Assembly: GCF_000317065.1 (NCBI RefSeq)
Contig: NC_019701.1
Location: 3,420,001 to 3,484,000 of the forward strand
Source of the DNA: Pseudanabaena sp. PCC 7367
Lineage (GTDB): Bacteria > Cyanobacteriota > Cyanobacteriia > Pseudanabaenales > Pseudanabaenaceae
Direction: 5' to 3'
Length of the DNA stretch: 64,000 bases
Part shown: piece by piece, positions 36,008 through 45,678 of the stretch
Numbering within the stretch: position 1 is the stretch's first letter
Layout of the letters: every line of letters starts with the position of its first letter
The notes under the pieces: generated by a model
What the model was told of the DNA's origin: nothing
Seen by the model: only the letters and a program-made list of their open reading frames with translations
Databases searched by the model: none
Program-made: the position numbers and the translations under genes

Positions 36008-36913
36008 TTAAGTATCCCCAGGCTTTTCCTGCGTCTTGGCTGGTGGTGATTCAGTCTGGCTCTGGTGCTGATTCAGCTTGGCCAGAAATTCATTATCGTA
36101 GATCGCCTTTTCATATTCCTGTGCTTCAAACAGTTGCTCTGGTTTTAATCCCTTCGCTTTTGTGAAGTTGGTGAGCGATAAAAAAGAACCTTTTAAACTT
36201 GCACTACTAAAACTTGCGCCACCCAGATTCGCACCGCTTAGTTCGGCCTCCACGATCGCTGCCCCACTCAACTTCGCCTGTTTGATGCTGGCCACAAACA
36301 AATTTGCCTTAGTTAAATTCACGCGCCGCAAGTTAGCGCCATCCAGATTCGCCTCACTCAGATCAGCATTACTGAGATCGGCATTGCTCAAATCCGCACT
36401 ACTTAAATTAGCCCCAAATAGATTTGCCCCCCTCAGGCTAGCGCCACTCAAATTAGTGCCACTCAGGTTTGCTCGTCGTAGATCAGCCTTGTCAAGTTGA
36501 ATCTCGCGCAGATCGGCTTGATCGGCTGTCAATCCCGCCAAACTTACCTTGTCGCCATTGAGATCTTGTAATGCCATAATCCGGCCACCACTACCGCCTT
36601 GTCCTTGGGCAGAATTAATCACCTGCCAGGCTTCATAGTGCGATCGCTTTTTTTGGGCTGGAATGCCCACTGCAAACACAATTAACCCGGCTAAAATACT
36701 AATCGCCTCAATCTGGTCAAACAGCCTTGAATCGAGCCGTTTCAACAAAAATTGCTCAACGCCAGTGCCCTCGATCGAATCGATCGCGGCGATGATGCCC
36801 ATCAGTACCAGAAACACTGCCCCCCATTTAATAAATACTTGCCCAAAGGCACGTAGTTGTAATATCAGGCCGCCAAAGCGATCGTTAAATTGTTGATTTA
36901 ATTGCTTCCACAT
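36008..36913 (-). CDS. Pentapeptide-repeat protein with N-terminal membrane helices
   Basis: A 301-residue protein. Two hydrophobic segments lie near residues 28-50 and 65-85. From about residue 130 to 245 run some twenty A(D/N)LXX pentapeptides (LRRANLSGTNLSGASLRGAN and so on), which fold as a right-handed quadrilateral beta-helix. The C-terminal 40 residues are polar. Such membrane-anchored pentapeptide proteins are abundant in cyanobacteria; targets are mostly unknown. It is not a Qnr-type fluoroquinolone protector, which lacks membrane segments. Confidence 0.9.
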   Translation of the reverse strand: MWKQLNQQFNDRFGGLILQLRAFGQVFIKWGAVFLVLMGIIAAIDSIEGTGVEQFLLKRLDSRLFDQIEAISILAGLIVFAVGIPAQKKRSHYEAWQVINSAQGQGGSGGRIMALQDLNGDKVSLAGLTADQADLREIQLDKADLRRANLSGTNLSGASLRGANLFGANLSSADLSNADLSNADLSEANLDGANLRRVNLTKANLFVASIKQAKLSGAAIVEAELSGANLGGASFSSASLKGSFLSLTNFTKAKGLKPEQLFEAQEYEKAIYDNEFLAKLNQHQSQTESPPAKTQEKPGDT

Positions 36914-37341
36914 ATGGCGAAATTATTCCTTTAGTAAAAATACTGGCAAATTTGACCTTGGGGCATTTTTTATTTTGCCAGAGGTTCATCTCCCTCCCAT
37001 TAATGGATGGACAGTCTATGCCTACTCAGATTTCCTAGATCAGTTTTAGGATCTTATTAATCAAGTTAATCAAGTTATGGCGATCGCTATAATCGCTATA
37101 ATCGCTATATCGGACGATCTAAACCGATTTTGAGCATAATCATTGCAAACATAGCTTACGTGAACAAATATTAAGCAGATTTACATAAATTAAACTACAG
37201 ATAATTTGGCTTCTCTCTGGGCATACTCGATATTACCTACCACCGACGGAGCGATCGCCAGATCAGCTCATTCTAATGGTGGTTAACTATGTGACACTTA
37301 TCCGTTAGGATCATCTCAGCGTTACTAAAACAACATTCAAA
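36914..37341. other. Divergent promoter region between the pentapeptide gene and cysE
   Basis: 428 bp. A 9-bp duplication TCAAGTTAW (37061-37078) runs into a 9-bp CGCTATAAT array (37085-37110) that contains two perfect TATAAT hexamers. No other gene recognised. Confidence 0.6.
37085..37110 (+). promoter_or_regulatory. 9-bp array containing two TATAAT boxes upstream of cysE
   Basis: CGCTATAAT, CGCTATAAT, CGCTATAT in tandem. TATAAT falls at 37088-37093 and 37097-37102, nine bases apart, about 240 bp upstream of the cysE start. No strong -35 hexamer is seen 16-18 bp upstream (GTTAAT-like at best), so promoter activity is uncertain. Confidence 0.45.
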
Positions 37342-38100
37342 GTGTTTAAGACCCTAAGCGAAGATTTTAAGATCATTTTCGAAAGAGACCCCGCTGCCCG
37401 CAACTGGCTAGAAGTCTTACTTTGCTATCCAGGTTTGCATGCCATTTGGTTGCATCGTCTCGCCCATTGGCTTTATCTGGCTGGCGTTCCTTTCCTGCCT
37501 CGCTTCATTTCGCAGCTATCTCGCGCCCTAACTGGGGTTGAAATTCACCCCGGCGCTAAACTTGGCAAAGGTACGTTTATTGATCATGGCATGGGCGTAG
37601 TGGTTGGTGAAACCGCGATCGTCGGTGATTATGCGCTCATCTATCAAGGCGTAACCCTGGGTGGTACTGGCAAAGAAACTGGTAAGCGCCATCCTACCCT
37701 GGGTTGCAATGTGGTGGTTGGTGCTGGGGCAAAAATCCTTGGCAACATTAATGTCGGTAGTAACGTCAGGATTGGTGCTGGTTCGGTAGTGCTCAAGAAT
37801 GTACCTTCCGATTGCACTGTGGTAGGTATTCCTGGCCGCGTAGTCCATCGCCACGGTGAAGTGGTAGCGCCGCTTGATCATAGTCACGTGCCTGATCCCG
37901 AAGGTGATGTGATCAGGGATCTAATTGGCCGAGTTGAATCCCTTGAAAAACTAGTTCATCAGCAAAAAGCGCAATTAGCTAACAGTTACGTGATCGACGG
38001 TGATATCTTAAGAGATGTACGCCCCAAACACTTCATCTGTCCAGAAGAGGCTGATCGCCAGGCTAATAATGGAGAATTTGTTGAAGGTGCAGGGATCTAG
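37342..38100 (+). CDS. cysE: Serine O-acetyltransferase
   Basis: A 252-residue enzyme that acetylates serine to O-acetylserine, the cysteine precursor. It starts [20 protein letters not shown] with a GTG codon at 37342, matching the conserved start of cyanobacterial CysE. The C-terminal left-handed beta-helix has hexapeptide repeats: [20 protein letters not shown] (about residues 73-92) with catalytic His, and [20 protein letters not shown]. After the helix there is an extra 50-residue tail. A substrate-binding lipoprotein gene begins 50 bp downstream. Confidence 0.95.
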   Translation: MFKTLSEDFKIIFERDPAARNWLEVLLCYPGLHAIWLHRLAHWLYLAGVPFLPRFISQLSRALTGVEIHPGAKLGKGTFIDHGMGVVVGETAIVGDYALIYQGVTLGGTGKETGKRHPTLGCNVVVGAGAKILGNINVGSNVRIGAGSVVLKNVPSDCTVVGIPGRVVHRHGEVVAPLDHSHVPDPEGDVIRDLIGRVESLEKLVHQQKAQLANSYVIDGDILRDVRPKHFICPEEADRQANNGEFVEGAGI

Positions 38101-38150
38101 CGAATAGCTGGTTGTATGATTTAGCGAAGTGAACCTTTAACATCAAAAAT

Positions 38151-39272
38151 ATGAACAGAACTTTTTCCCCCCAGCCAACCGGCAAAAGTATGGCTAAAGT
38201 TGCCAAAGGTGTATTGTTCTCGCTCAGTATGGCTGCTTTAGCGGCCTGTGCCAGCCCACCGCCACCACCAGGTCAAACCCCTGGTACTAATGGCAACGAT
38301 ACACCTGCGGTTGAAGCGACTAATAGCCGATTGGATATTGTCTTAGAAAGGGGAGAATTAGTTTGTGGCGTAAGTGGTGAAGTGCCTGGATTTAGCTTCA
38401 TTGGCTCCGATGGTGAATATTCGGGTATTGATGTTGATATGTGTCGGGCGATCGCTGCAGCCCTATTTGATGACCCCACCGCAGTACAATACAAAAACCT
38501 AAATGCCAAAGAGCGATTTGCCGCCCTGCAAACTGGCGAAATTGACATTCTCAGTCGTAATACCACCTGGACTACCAGCCGTGATACTTCAGTGGGGCTG
38601 GAGTTTGCGCCGATTACTTTCTATGATGGCCAGGGCATGATGGTGCGCAAGGATAGCGGCATCACTTCGCTAGAAGATATGGCCGACGCTGACATTTGTA
38701 TTCAAATTGGTACTACCAGTGAGCTGAATTTAGCTGACCAAATGCGGAAGCGGGGGATTGAGTTCACGCCAATTAGCTTTGAAGGTGCGAATGAATCATT
38801 TAATGCCTATAACCAGGGGCGCTGTGTGGGGATTACTGCCGATCGCTCCGCCCTCAATGGTCGCCGGGTGCAACTTTCGGAACCAGATGCCCATATGTTG
38901 ATTGATGATGTGCTCTCTAAAGAGCCACTGGCTCCCGCGGTAGTTAATGGTGATGCTCGGTGGTCGGATGCGGTCACCTGGATTGTCTATGCCACGATCG
39001 CCGCAGAGGAATTGGGCGTTGATTCCACCAATATTGCCGAAATGAGTAGCAGCGACAATGCAGAAGTAAAGCGTTTCCTGGGCGCAGAAGGCGATCTGGG
39101 TACAAACATGGGTCTGAGTAATGACTTCGCAGCCAGGGTGATTAGCCACGTTGGTAACTATAGCGAAATTTACGATCGCAACCTGGGACCCAATAGCGAC
39201 TTTGCGTTGCCACGCGGCCAAAACCAGCTCTGGAGTGAGGGTGGTTTGATGTATGCACCACCATTCCGTTAA
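38151..39272 (+). CDS. Amino-acid ABC transporter substrate-binding lipoprotein (AapJ/BztA-like)
   Basis: A 373-residue periplasmic binding protein. The signal peptide ends in the lipobox LAAC (Cys about residue 33), then a Pro-rich linker. The mature domain has GELVCGVSGEVPGFSF and DGEYSGIDVDMCRAIAAALF, then the long GITADRSALNGRRV region of general L-amino-acid binders. Family: polar amino-acid uptake (Aap/Bzt, cyanobacterial Nat/Bgt systems). No permease or ATPase gene is in the window, so it must use components encoded elsewhere. It is 50 bp behind cysE and probably shares its transcript. Confidence 0.9.
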   Translation: MNRTFSPQPTGKSMAKVAKGVLFSLSMAALAACASPPPPPGQTPGTNGNDTPAVEATNSRLDIVLERGELVCGVSGEVPGFSFIGSDGEYSGIDVDMCRAIAAALFDDPTAVQYKNLNAKERFAALQTGEIDILSRNTTWTTSRDTSVGLEFAPITFYDGQGMMVRKDSGITSLEDMADADICIQIGTTSELNLADQMRKRGIEFTPISFEGANESFNAYNQGRCVGITADRSALNGRRVQLSEPDAHMLIDDVLSKEPLAPAVVNGDARWSDAVTWIVYATIAAEELGVDSTNIAEMSSSDNAEVKRFLGAEGDLGTNMGLSNDFAARVISHVGNYSEIYDRNLGPNSDFALPRGQNQLWSEGGLMYAPPFR

Positions 39273-40022
39273 GCAGATTTAAGATCAACTATCAACTCAG
39301 GCAGGTAGTGTTTCAGGTAGTATTTAGGCGCAGGTTTAGCGATCGGCTCTTAGATGCTGCCTGTTTTAGATCTAGAGCAGATTTTGAGATCGAGATCACA
39401 CCGAAAGGCTGGCTCCAGAGCTAGAATAAATGCATAGTCAAAAAGGCTTAGAGGGTTTGAGAGAAGTTAAGCTATGTTTAAGCCCTGGCCAAATTCTTCG
39501 GCTATGTAGTTAGACTATTGAATGCTAAGCGATCGGCTTTAGCTCCAGGCTGAGTTTTGCAAGTTTTTAAAACTCCTAGCTTGTCGTTGTAGACATAACT
39601 TGATGTAACTCAGTTAACTAGTTGGGTTAATTTATGTCACATCTACTTAAGAATATATATACGCTGCTACATCTGAATCGAATGTATCCACGTATGATAC
39701 CTAAACCTAGTTCTAGTCTAAATTTAGTAGCAACTAGTAGCACTAAATCTAAAATCCAGGCCGAAATTCAGTCCGATCGGTGCGATCGCCATTATGAGCC
39801 CTAGTCCCAGATTGTCCAAAGGTGTAAAATTGGTCTGATTTTAGCAATCAAGTGAAGATTGTAATCAAGCTGGTAGTAACTTAATCCGGCTTAGTATCCT
39901 GGGAGTAAACTTAGCCAAGTTATTGACCTATGCTAAATTAGAAAATGAGTACCTGAAAATAACTAGCCTAGCTCCTTAATTATTAGTAAAGCTCTGCATC
40001 AACCTTCTTAAAATACATAGTT
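39273..40022. other. 750-bp spacer, no gene
   Basis: Between the binding-protein gene and ctp, both plus strand. It contains a 12-bp duplication CAGGTAGTRTTT (39302-39325) and a short palindrome AGTTTT...AAAACT near 39552-39573. It is rich in CTAG and TCTAAA words. No tRNA, RNA or ORF supported. Confidence 0.55.
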
Positions 40023-41303
40023 ATGGCAAAACGTGGTCTCATATTAAGTACAACTGCTGCACTTGCAAGTGCGGTTGCCGTGGTTGGGTTCCAACTCGCA
40101 ACGCCTAGCATTGCCGCGTTCCGAAACAGCCCCAAAGAAGTCGTCGATGAAGTGTGGCAGATCATCAATCGTGATTATGTTGATGGCACCTTCAACCAGG
40201 TCGATTGGCAGCAAACTAGGAATGAATATCTAAACCGTGAATATGCATCTAAAAATGAAGCATATTTAGCGGTGCGTGAGATGCTCGAAACCCTTGATGA
40301 TCCATACACTCGCTTCATGGACCCGGATCAGTTCAAGAGTATGCAGATCGACACCTCTGGTGAATTAACTGGGGTGGGTATTCAACTGGGCTTGGATGAA
40401 GAAACCGAAAGGTTAACGATAATTGCACCGATCGATGGTTCGCCAGCGGCAAAAGAAGGTTTGATCGCCAAAGACATGATTGTGACGATCGAAGGCAAAA
40501 ACACCGAAGGCATGGATCTCAATGAGGCGGTGAACCTGATCAGAGGGCCGATCGGCACCAAGATTACTCTAGGCATCCAGCGTGGTAGCCGGGTATTTGA
40601 TGTGGAGCTAAAACGCGCCAAAATTGAATTACATCCAGTTACCACTGATGTCCGCCAAACTAATCAAATTGGTAAGGTTGGTTATATCCGCCTCACCCAG
40701 TTTAATGCCAATGCCACCAGTGATATGCGCAAGGCGATCCTGGAGCTAGAGGACGAAGATGTAAATGGGTTCATTCTTGACCTGAGATCAAATCCAGGCG
40801 GTTTGCTCTATTCCAGTGCCGAAATTGCCAGAATGTGGATCGACAATGCCACAATTGTATCCACGGTCGATCGGGAAGGGGAAAACGAGCGCCTATCTGC
40901 TAATCGACAATCGCTGACCAAGAAACCGCTGGTGGTATTGGTCGATGGTGGTTCGGCTAGTGCCAGTGAAATTCTTTCTGGCGCATTACAGGATAATGGC
41001 CGCGCGATCATTGTGGGGACTAAAACCTTTGGTAAGGGCTTAGTGCAATCAGTGCATACATTGGGTGATGGGTCTGGCTTAGCCGTGACGATCGCTAAAT
41101 ACTATACTCCCAAGGGTACGGACATCAACCATGAAGGAATCGTTCCTGATGTGGTGATCGAACTAACTGATTCTGACAAGGAGCGCTTGATTGAAGATAG
41201 AGATAAAATCGGCACGATCGAAGATCCTCAGTATGCAAAGGCTCTAGAGATATTAACTCAGCAGGTTATAAACCCTCAAACGCCTTCTGTGAGTTTCAAT
41301 TAG
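40023..41303 (+). CDS. C-terminal processing peptidase (S41 family, Ctp)
   Basis: A 426-residue exported serine protease with a signal peptide or anchor (about residues 1-32, ending IAAF). It has a PDZ domain (about 100-180, GVGIQLG to GIQRGSR) and the catalytic core. The nucleophile Ser is in GGSASASEILSGAL (about 312-325), and the general-base Lys in KTFGKGLVQ (about 339-347). CtpA matures the D1 protein of photosystem II, while CtpB/C paralogues have other periplasmic roles. The sequence does not let me assign the paralogue. Confidence 0.93.
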   Translation: MAKRGLILSTTAALASAVAVVGFQLATPSIAAFRNSPKEVVDEVWQIINRDYVDGTFNQVDWQQTRNEYLNREYASKNEAYLAVREMLETLDDPYTRFMDPDQFKSMQIDTSGELTGVGIQLGLDEETERLTIIAPIDGSPAAKEGLIAKDMIVTIEGKNTEGMDLNEAVNLIRGPIGTKITLGIQRGSRVFDVELKRAKIELHPVTTDVRQTNQIGKVGYIRLTQFNANATSDMRKAILELEDEDVNGFILDLRSNPGGLLYSSAEIARMWIDNATIVSTVDREGENERLSANRQSLTKKPLVVLVDGGSASASEILSGALQDNGRAIIVGTKTFGKGLVQSVHTLGDGSGLAVTIAKYYTPKGTDINHEGIVPDVVIELTDSDKERLIEDRDKIGTIEDPQYAKALEILTQQVINPQTPSVSFN

Positions 41304-41873
41304 ATTATCTGCTCAGGGGTCAGATTTTATCGTCTGATTACCTTACTTGCGGAGGGCAACATCTAGCCAAAATAAAACAACTCAGGAGTTGGCAGATCGC
41401 TTACTACTTTGTCTCTGGGATGGGGTATCTGGTGGTGTTTCCAGCTACTTAGACCCATATCTTGGTCATATCTTGGTGTAGTGCCTGAGTGCCTGGCGCG
41501 ATCGGATTTTTTGTTTATGATGGCTTAAGCGTTGCCTCTCGCACATCATTTGTCTGGTTACTTTTAATTTATTTAACTTTGCGTGGGCTACCGATCGATG
41601 CCTGGTTCATTAGATTAGTTCATGATCAGGTGGTTGATTGCTCAAAATAAAATTGCAATGGTCTACTTGCAAGAGTTTGAGCTAGTTTATGATCACCGCA
41701 GCTAGACAATAGGATTAGCTAATTTGATGGCGTTGCACATCAGCGGGATGATTGGAGAAACAGAGTCAATGCTAACCGCGATTGATAATGGGTTTGGATT
41801 TTTGATGCTGACATTATCATCCCTGAATTATGCAATGCCAGTTTGATTTGATTTAAATGGTTTGGTGTTCAGT
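41304..41873. other. 570-bp spacer, no gene
   Basis: Convergent between ctp and a small minus-strand gene. A small hairpin TCAGA/TCTGA lies at about 41321-41338 without a T-run, and an exact 11-bp duplication CATATCTTGGT at 41456-41477, followed by GTGCCTGAGTGCCTGG. No gene is supported. Confidence 0.55.
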
Positions 41874-42152
41874 CTAGCTTACCGCCAGTTTTTCTAGGTT
41901 AAATTCTAGATTAAATGCTTGCTCTAATTCGATCGGTAGTGGGCACCAGATCTGATAATTATCTTTTCCCTTGACCACAATCGAAAATAAGCCCGCATCG
42001 AGATCGCGGCGACAGGCTAAGATCGCTGCTTTGAGATCCGCATAGATATCGGTGGCCAGGAAGGTTTTGCCTAAGTAGATGATAGCTATTTCGATCCCAC
42101 GGGGGGTAAGAATGTCGTAGTGCTTGACATCGGTGCTGGAAATCAAAATCAT
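41874..42152 (-). CDS. Hypothetical small protein
   Basis: A 92-residue soluble protein starting MILISSTDVKHYDILTPRGI. Alternating hydrophobic/polar strands (IEIAIIYLGKTF, LFSIVVKGKDNYQIWCPL) suggest a compact alpha/beta fold. No motif or family is recognised. Codon use and HIP1 content look native. It is isolated, with more than 400 bp of spacer on each side. Confidence 0.55.
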   Translation of the reverse strand: MILISSTDVKHYDILTPRGIEIAIIYLGKTFLATDIYADLKAAILACRRDLDAGLFSIVVKGKDNYQIWCPLPIELEQAFNLEFNLEKLAVS

Positions 42153-42589
42153 GAGCTTTAATCCTTTAACTCTGCATTATTACTATGCCAGGGGATAGAG
42201 GCGCGGGCAGTGATGATTACGAATGCCGATCGTGATTTCGATCACTTTTTATGAACCTGATGATCGATCCGCTGGCAATTTGGGTAAAATATGGCTCCTT
42301 TGTTTCACTTGGTAAAACCTAAGTAAGCTGACGCGCTCACAACCTATTTGTTGCAAGTTTCTTTCGATCGGATCAAATATCAATTAGCTAATTAATTGCC
42401 AATGTTGCTATTCAAGTGAAGCTTGGGTAATGAGTGAGATGGAAGCAAGGTCTCTTATTTTTTAGCTTTTTAGGAAAAGACTCTTGATCCAGTCTCGCTT
42501 CTATGGCCAAATGTCATTACAGATGCAGAGCAATCTCCGGTATCTTTGTCCTGCAATCAGTAAGCTGTTATTTAAATACCTAGAATTAA
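42153..42589. other. 437-bp spacer
   Basis: Between the deacylase gene and the 92-residue gene, both on the minus strand. AT-rich, with no tandem array or hairpin that I trust. Confidence 0.5.
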
Positions 42590-43657
42590 TTAGTCCAAAA
42601 CTGCCAGGTGAATAATCCCATCGCCTTGATTTACCAGTGGGTTCTGGACATTACCAATCACTAAGCCAGTAAAAGGCGCATAGATTTTAGTGCGTTGTTC
42701 GCCAAAGGCATCGGTTACCTCTGCCAAAAGTTGCTGTTTGTTTACCTGCTGGCCAAGGGTAAATCGAGCATGAAGCAGACCACTACGGGGCGATCGCAAC
42801 CATTTTGTTTGCTCCACTCGCCGCGACTCAGGAACAGCCAGATCATCACCCGTTAGCTCATACATACCGAGGCTAGCCATGACGCGCAGAATACCCCGCA
42901 CCCCAGCATCGATCGCTTTCGGGTCAAACCGCAACGCCTCGCCCCCTTCATAGAGCAAGATTGGAATGCCCAAATTAGCCGCCGCCTGACGCAAAGAACC
43001 ATCACGGGTATTGGCATGGATCATAATTGGTGCCGCAAAAGCCTGGGCACAGGCATAGGTTGCTGGATCATTTAAGTTGGCACGGATCTGCGGCATGTTG
43101 ATCCGATGACAAGCGGCGGTGTGCAGATCAATGCCGTGGGTACATTTTTTAACAATCTCATTGATAAATAAATGGGCGATCCTTGCTGCCAATGAGCCCC
43201 TTGGTGAGCCAGGAAAACAGCGATTGAGATCACGGCGATCGGGCAAATAGCGAGAATGCTCCAGAAAACCAAATACATTAATAATTGGCACGGCGATCAG
43301 CGTCCCCACCAAGTGATTGACATTAATCTGGTTCAAAACCTGCCGGATAATCTCTACGCCATTGATTTCATCACCATGAATCGCCGCACTCAGCCATAAT
43401 CTGGGGCCAGCGATCGCGCCATTGATTACCGTAATCGGCAGAGACATCATGGTCTGGGTTGGCAATCTGGCCACCGGCAGATCTAATCGATGCCTGGTTC
43501 TGGGCGCTATTGTGAGGCCACCAATAATCAGGGGTTGCTCAACCTTGGCGATCGTTGCACCGCGATCATCAACTTCAGCTTGCTCTAATTGTTCTGGGTT
43601 GGCCTTGGCTGTTGCACTATGCCCATTTGATTCAGCGGTTAATTCATTTTTGCTCAC
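42590..43657 (-). CDS. Succinylglutamate desuccinylase/aspartoacylase-like metallo-deacylase
   Basis: A 355-residue M14-related Zn enzyme. Metal ligands are in HGDEINGVE (His and Glu, about residues 94-102) and GIDLHTA (His, about 176-182). A CPGS-like loop (RCFPGSP) precedes the latter. AstE/AspA relatives remove acyl groups from Asp or Glu amino groups. The C-terminal region is a beta-domain (LLAEVTDAFGEQRTKIYAP). Position 54 bp downstream of rimK, with a peptidase on the other side, points to processing of glutamate-modified proteins. This is inference; the substrate is unproven. Confidence 0.88.
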   Translation of the reverse strand: MSKNELTAESNGHSATAKANPEQLEQAEVDDRGATIAKVEQPLIIGGLTIAPRTRHRLDLPVARLPTQTMMSLPITVINGAIAGPRLWLSAAIHGDEINGVEIIRQVLNQINVNHLVGTLIAVPIINVFGFLEHSRYLPDRRDLNRCFPGSPRGSLAARIAHLFINEIVKKCTHGIDLHTAACHRINMPQIRANLNDPATYACAQAFAAPIMIHANTRDGSLRQAAANLGIPILLYEGGEALRFDPKAIDAGVRGILRVMASLGMYELTGDDLAVPESRRVEQTKWLRSPRSGLLHARFTLGQQVNKQQLLAEVTDAFGEQRTKIYAPFTGLVIGNVQNPLVNQGDGIIHLAVLD

Positions 43658-43711
43658 CTAATTCACTCACCTAAGTTGATTAGTTCATTTGTTTAATTAG
43701 GCTCAAATTCC

Positions 43712-44617
43712 TTAATAGGGGATGCGATCGCGGGTTTTGCCAGTGGCAGCATTCTTTTCAATATATTCAATGATTTTGCCCGCCACATCTACATCGGTAG
43801 CCGCTTCAATTCCTTCCAAGCCTGGCGAGGAGTTTACTTCCATCACCACGGGACCATGATTCGATCGCAACAGGTCTACCCCAGACACCTTCAAACCCAT
43901 TGACTTAGCTGCCCGAACCGCGGTCGATCGTTCTTCTGGAGTAAGCTTAATTTTGTCAGCCTTACCACCGCGATGCAAATTAGACCTGAACTCGCCTTCT
44001 GCCCCCTGCCGCCGCATGGCAGCAATCACCTTATCATTAACCACAAAGCAACGCAGATCAGCGCCACCAGCTTCCTTAATGAACTCCTGCACCAAAATAT
44101 TGGCATCCAAGCCACGAAAAGCTTCGATCACCGAAGTGGCCGCCTGATATGTTTCCGCCAAAACTACACCAATTCCCTGAGTGCCTTCTAGTAACTTAAT
44201 TACCAATGGGGCTCCCCCAACGGTTTCGATTAGTCCGTCAATGTCTTTGGTGGAGTGGGCAAAGCCAGTTACAGGCAGACCAATTCCCTCTCTGGCCAAA
44301 ATTTGCAGACAGCGCAACTTATCCCGCGATCGAGAAATTGCCTGTGACTCATTGGCGGTAAACACACCCATCATTTCAAACTGACGCACCACCGCAGTGC
44401 CATAGAAAGTTTTAGAAGCACCAATGCGCGGAATGATCGCATCAATATCATTCAGCGGTTTGCCCTGATACATGATCGAAGGGCGATGAGATGTAATATT
44501 CATAAAGCAGCGCAAGTAGTCAACCACCCGCACCTGATGACCTTTGGCCTCAGCCGATTCCTTTAGCCGCTTCGTGGAATAGAGCGCAGCCTGTTGCGAG
44601 AGGATGGCGATCTTCAT
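43712..44617 (-). CDS. rimK: RimK-family ATP-grasp glutamate ligase
   Basis: A 301-residue ATP-grasp ligase. The start [18 protein letters not shown] matches RimK. Glycine loop [14 protein letters not shown] (about residues 144-157), [18 protein letters not shown] (about 175-192) and the Mg-binding [14 protein letters not shown] (about 268-281) are intact. E. coli RimK adds glutamates to the C-terminus of ribosomal protein S6 and can make poly-alpha-glutamate. Middle gene of a three-gene minus-strand set: upstream retropepsin-like protease (99-bp gap), downstream deacylase (54-bp gap). Confidence 0.93.
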   Translation of the reverse strand: MKIAILSQQAALYSTKRLKESAEAKGHQVRVVDYLRCFMNITSHRPSIMYQGKPLNDIDAIIPRIGASKTFYGTAVVRQFEMMGVFTANESQAISRSRDKLRCLQILAREGIGLPVTGFAHSTKDIDGLIETVGGAPLVIKLLEGTQGIGVVLAETYQAATSVIEAFRGLDANILVQEFIKEAGGADLRCFVVNDKVIAAMRRQGAEGEFRSNLHRGGKADKIKLTPEERSTAVRAAKSMGLKVSGVDLLRSNHGPVVMEVNSSPGLEGIEAATDVDVAGKIIEYIEKNAATGKTRDRIPY

Positions 44618-44716
44618 ATTGTTACTTACCCTCGTGCTTATTCAGTTAACTAGGTACTAAACCAGATTTTTATCATACCTCGAATGATCTTGAATATGAG
44701 TTAAGTCAGGCAGCAA

Positions 44717-45208
44717 TCAAATGGGCTCATTCAGGAACGATTTGCCTGCATCCACCAGAAAACGATTGCGAATCGCCTGTCGCCCCAATAGCATCCTAAA
44801 ACCCATCACATCGCGGTTGGTCAAGGTTAATTCAATTTCCCAGCGATAATTACCCACCCCCACGATCGTTTTGACGGTGGGTCGCACCTGGGCTTTACCA
44901 ATGGAACTTTTCACCTCACGATGTTCTAATAATTCCGCCTCGGCTGATACGGTGCGCTCTCGATCGCGTTGATAGGGATGGACTTTGAATCGCACCATGG
45001 CAATGCCATCCTTAGTAAAATGACTGATTTCAAAAGCATGGAGCGCCGACGATCGTGCCCCCGTATCGATCTTGGCCTTGATTTGATCAATACCTAAATC
45101 TGGCAATGCAATATATTCGCGCCAGCCAATTAATGGTAATTGCCGCTGACGGCCTCGTTCATTTGGTCGGTTATTTGGTTGGTTATATGGGTTATTACTC
45201 AATGGCAA
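44717..45208 (-). CDS. Retropepsin-like ATP-dependent zinc protease (RimB-like)
   Basis: A 163-residue protein of the family often annotated ATP-dependent zinc protease. It has a retropepsin-like aspartic core: LPLIGWREYIALPDLGID then KIDTGARSSALHAF (about residues 45-58), where Asp-Thr-Gly is the catalytic triplet. MLLGRQAIRNRFLVDAG closes the domain. Homologues adjacent to RimK in pseudomonads (RimB) remove the added glutamates. The first 25 residues are Asn/Arg-rich and non-conserved. First gene of the rim-like set. Confidence 0.88.
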   Translation of the reverse strand: MPLSNNPYNQPNNRPNERGRQRQLPLIGWREYIALPDLGIDQIKAKIDTGARSSALHAFEISHFTKDGIAMVRFKVHPYQRDRERTVSAEAELLEHREVKSSIGKAQVRPTVKTIVGVGNYRWEIELTLTNRDVMGFRMLLGRQAIRNRFLVDAGKSFLNEPI

Positions 45209-45538
45209 AGTAGAATCAATTCAAAAGTAGAGGAGTCCTATGGCAAGGGGATTTTTGAGATTAACAACCTCGATCGCTATGATGACTCGATTTCTGGCAT
45301 TGCATCATCCAGGGGTGAAAATACTATTAACAAAAATCTCAAGCATATGGTTGAGATCAGTTTGACCGATCGCTTGATCGTTAAATCATCTTGCCAATGT
45401 ACAATGCCCAATTTCTAGTGTCACTGAGAATCAGAAAATGATAGGATAAGTCAGCTATAGGTATGATTACAGCCGTTTGAGTATTTAATCAATATGACAA
45501 ACATCAATCTGGCGATCGGATCACTATTTATATCATAT
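45209..45538. other. Spacer between the retropepsin gene and tRNA-Arg
   Basis: 330 bp, divergent. I see no repeat array or RNA. Open frames here have no support. Confidence 0.5.
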
Positions 45539-45612
45539 GGGGCTGTGGCTCAGCTGGATAGAGCAAGCGCCTCCTAAGCGCTAGGTCGGCGGTTCGAATC
45601 CGCCCAGTCCCG
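45539..45612 (+). tRNA. tRNA-Arg (anticodon CCT)
   Basis: A complete 74-base cloverleaf. Acceptor GGGGCTG pairs with CAGTCCC (one G-T wobble), discriminator G. The D-arm is GGCTCAGCTGGATAGAGC. The anticodon stem AGCGC/GCGCT has loop CTCCTAA, giving anticodon CCT for AGG codons. The T-arm is GGCGG-TTCGAAT-CCGCC. CCA is not encoded. ndhN starts 66 bp downstream. Confidence 0.96.
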
Positions 45613-45678
45613 CTCTTAAATTTAGCTTGATTAGTTTCAGTTAATAGTTTAGACAAGCAATTAAATTAGCAAGCGAAT

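Noticed and set aside
36162-36500. 112-codon repetitive frame opposite the pentapeptide gene
   Set aside because: It mirrors the 15-bp periodicity of the pentapeptide repeats on the other strand; it is a shadow.
41321-41338. Terminator after the Ctp gene
   Set aside because: A TCAGA/TCTGA stem of only five pairs with no T-run; too weak to call.
45140-45418. 92-codon open frame overlapping the retropepsin gene start
   Set aside because: It begins inside the antisense of a confident gene and has low-complexity composition without any motif.
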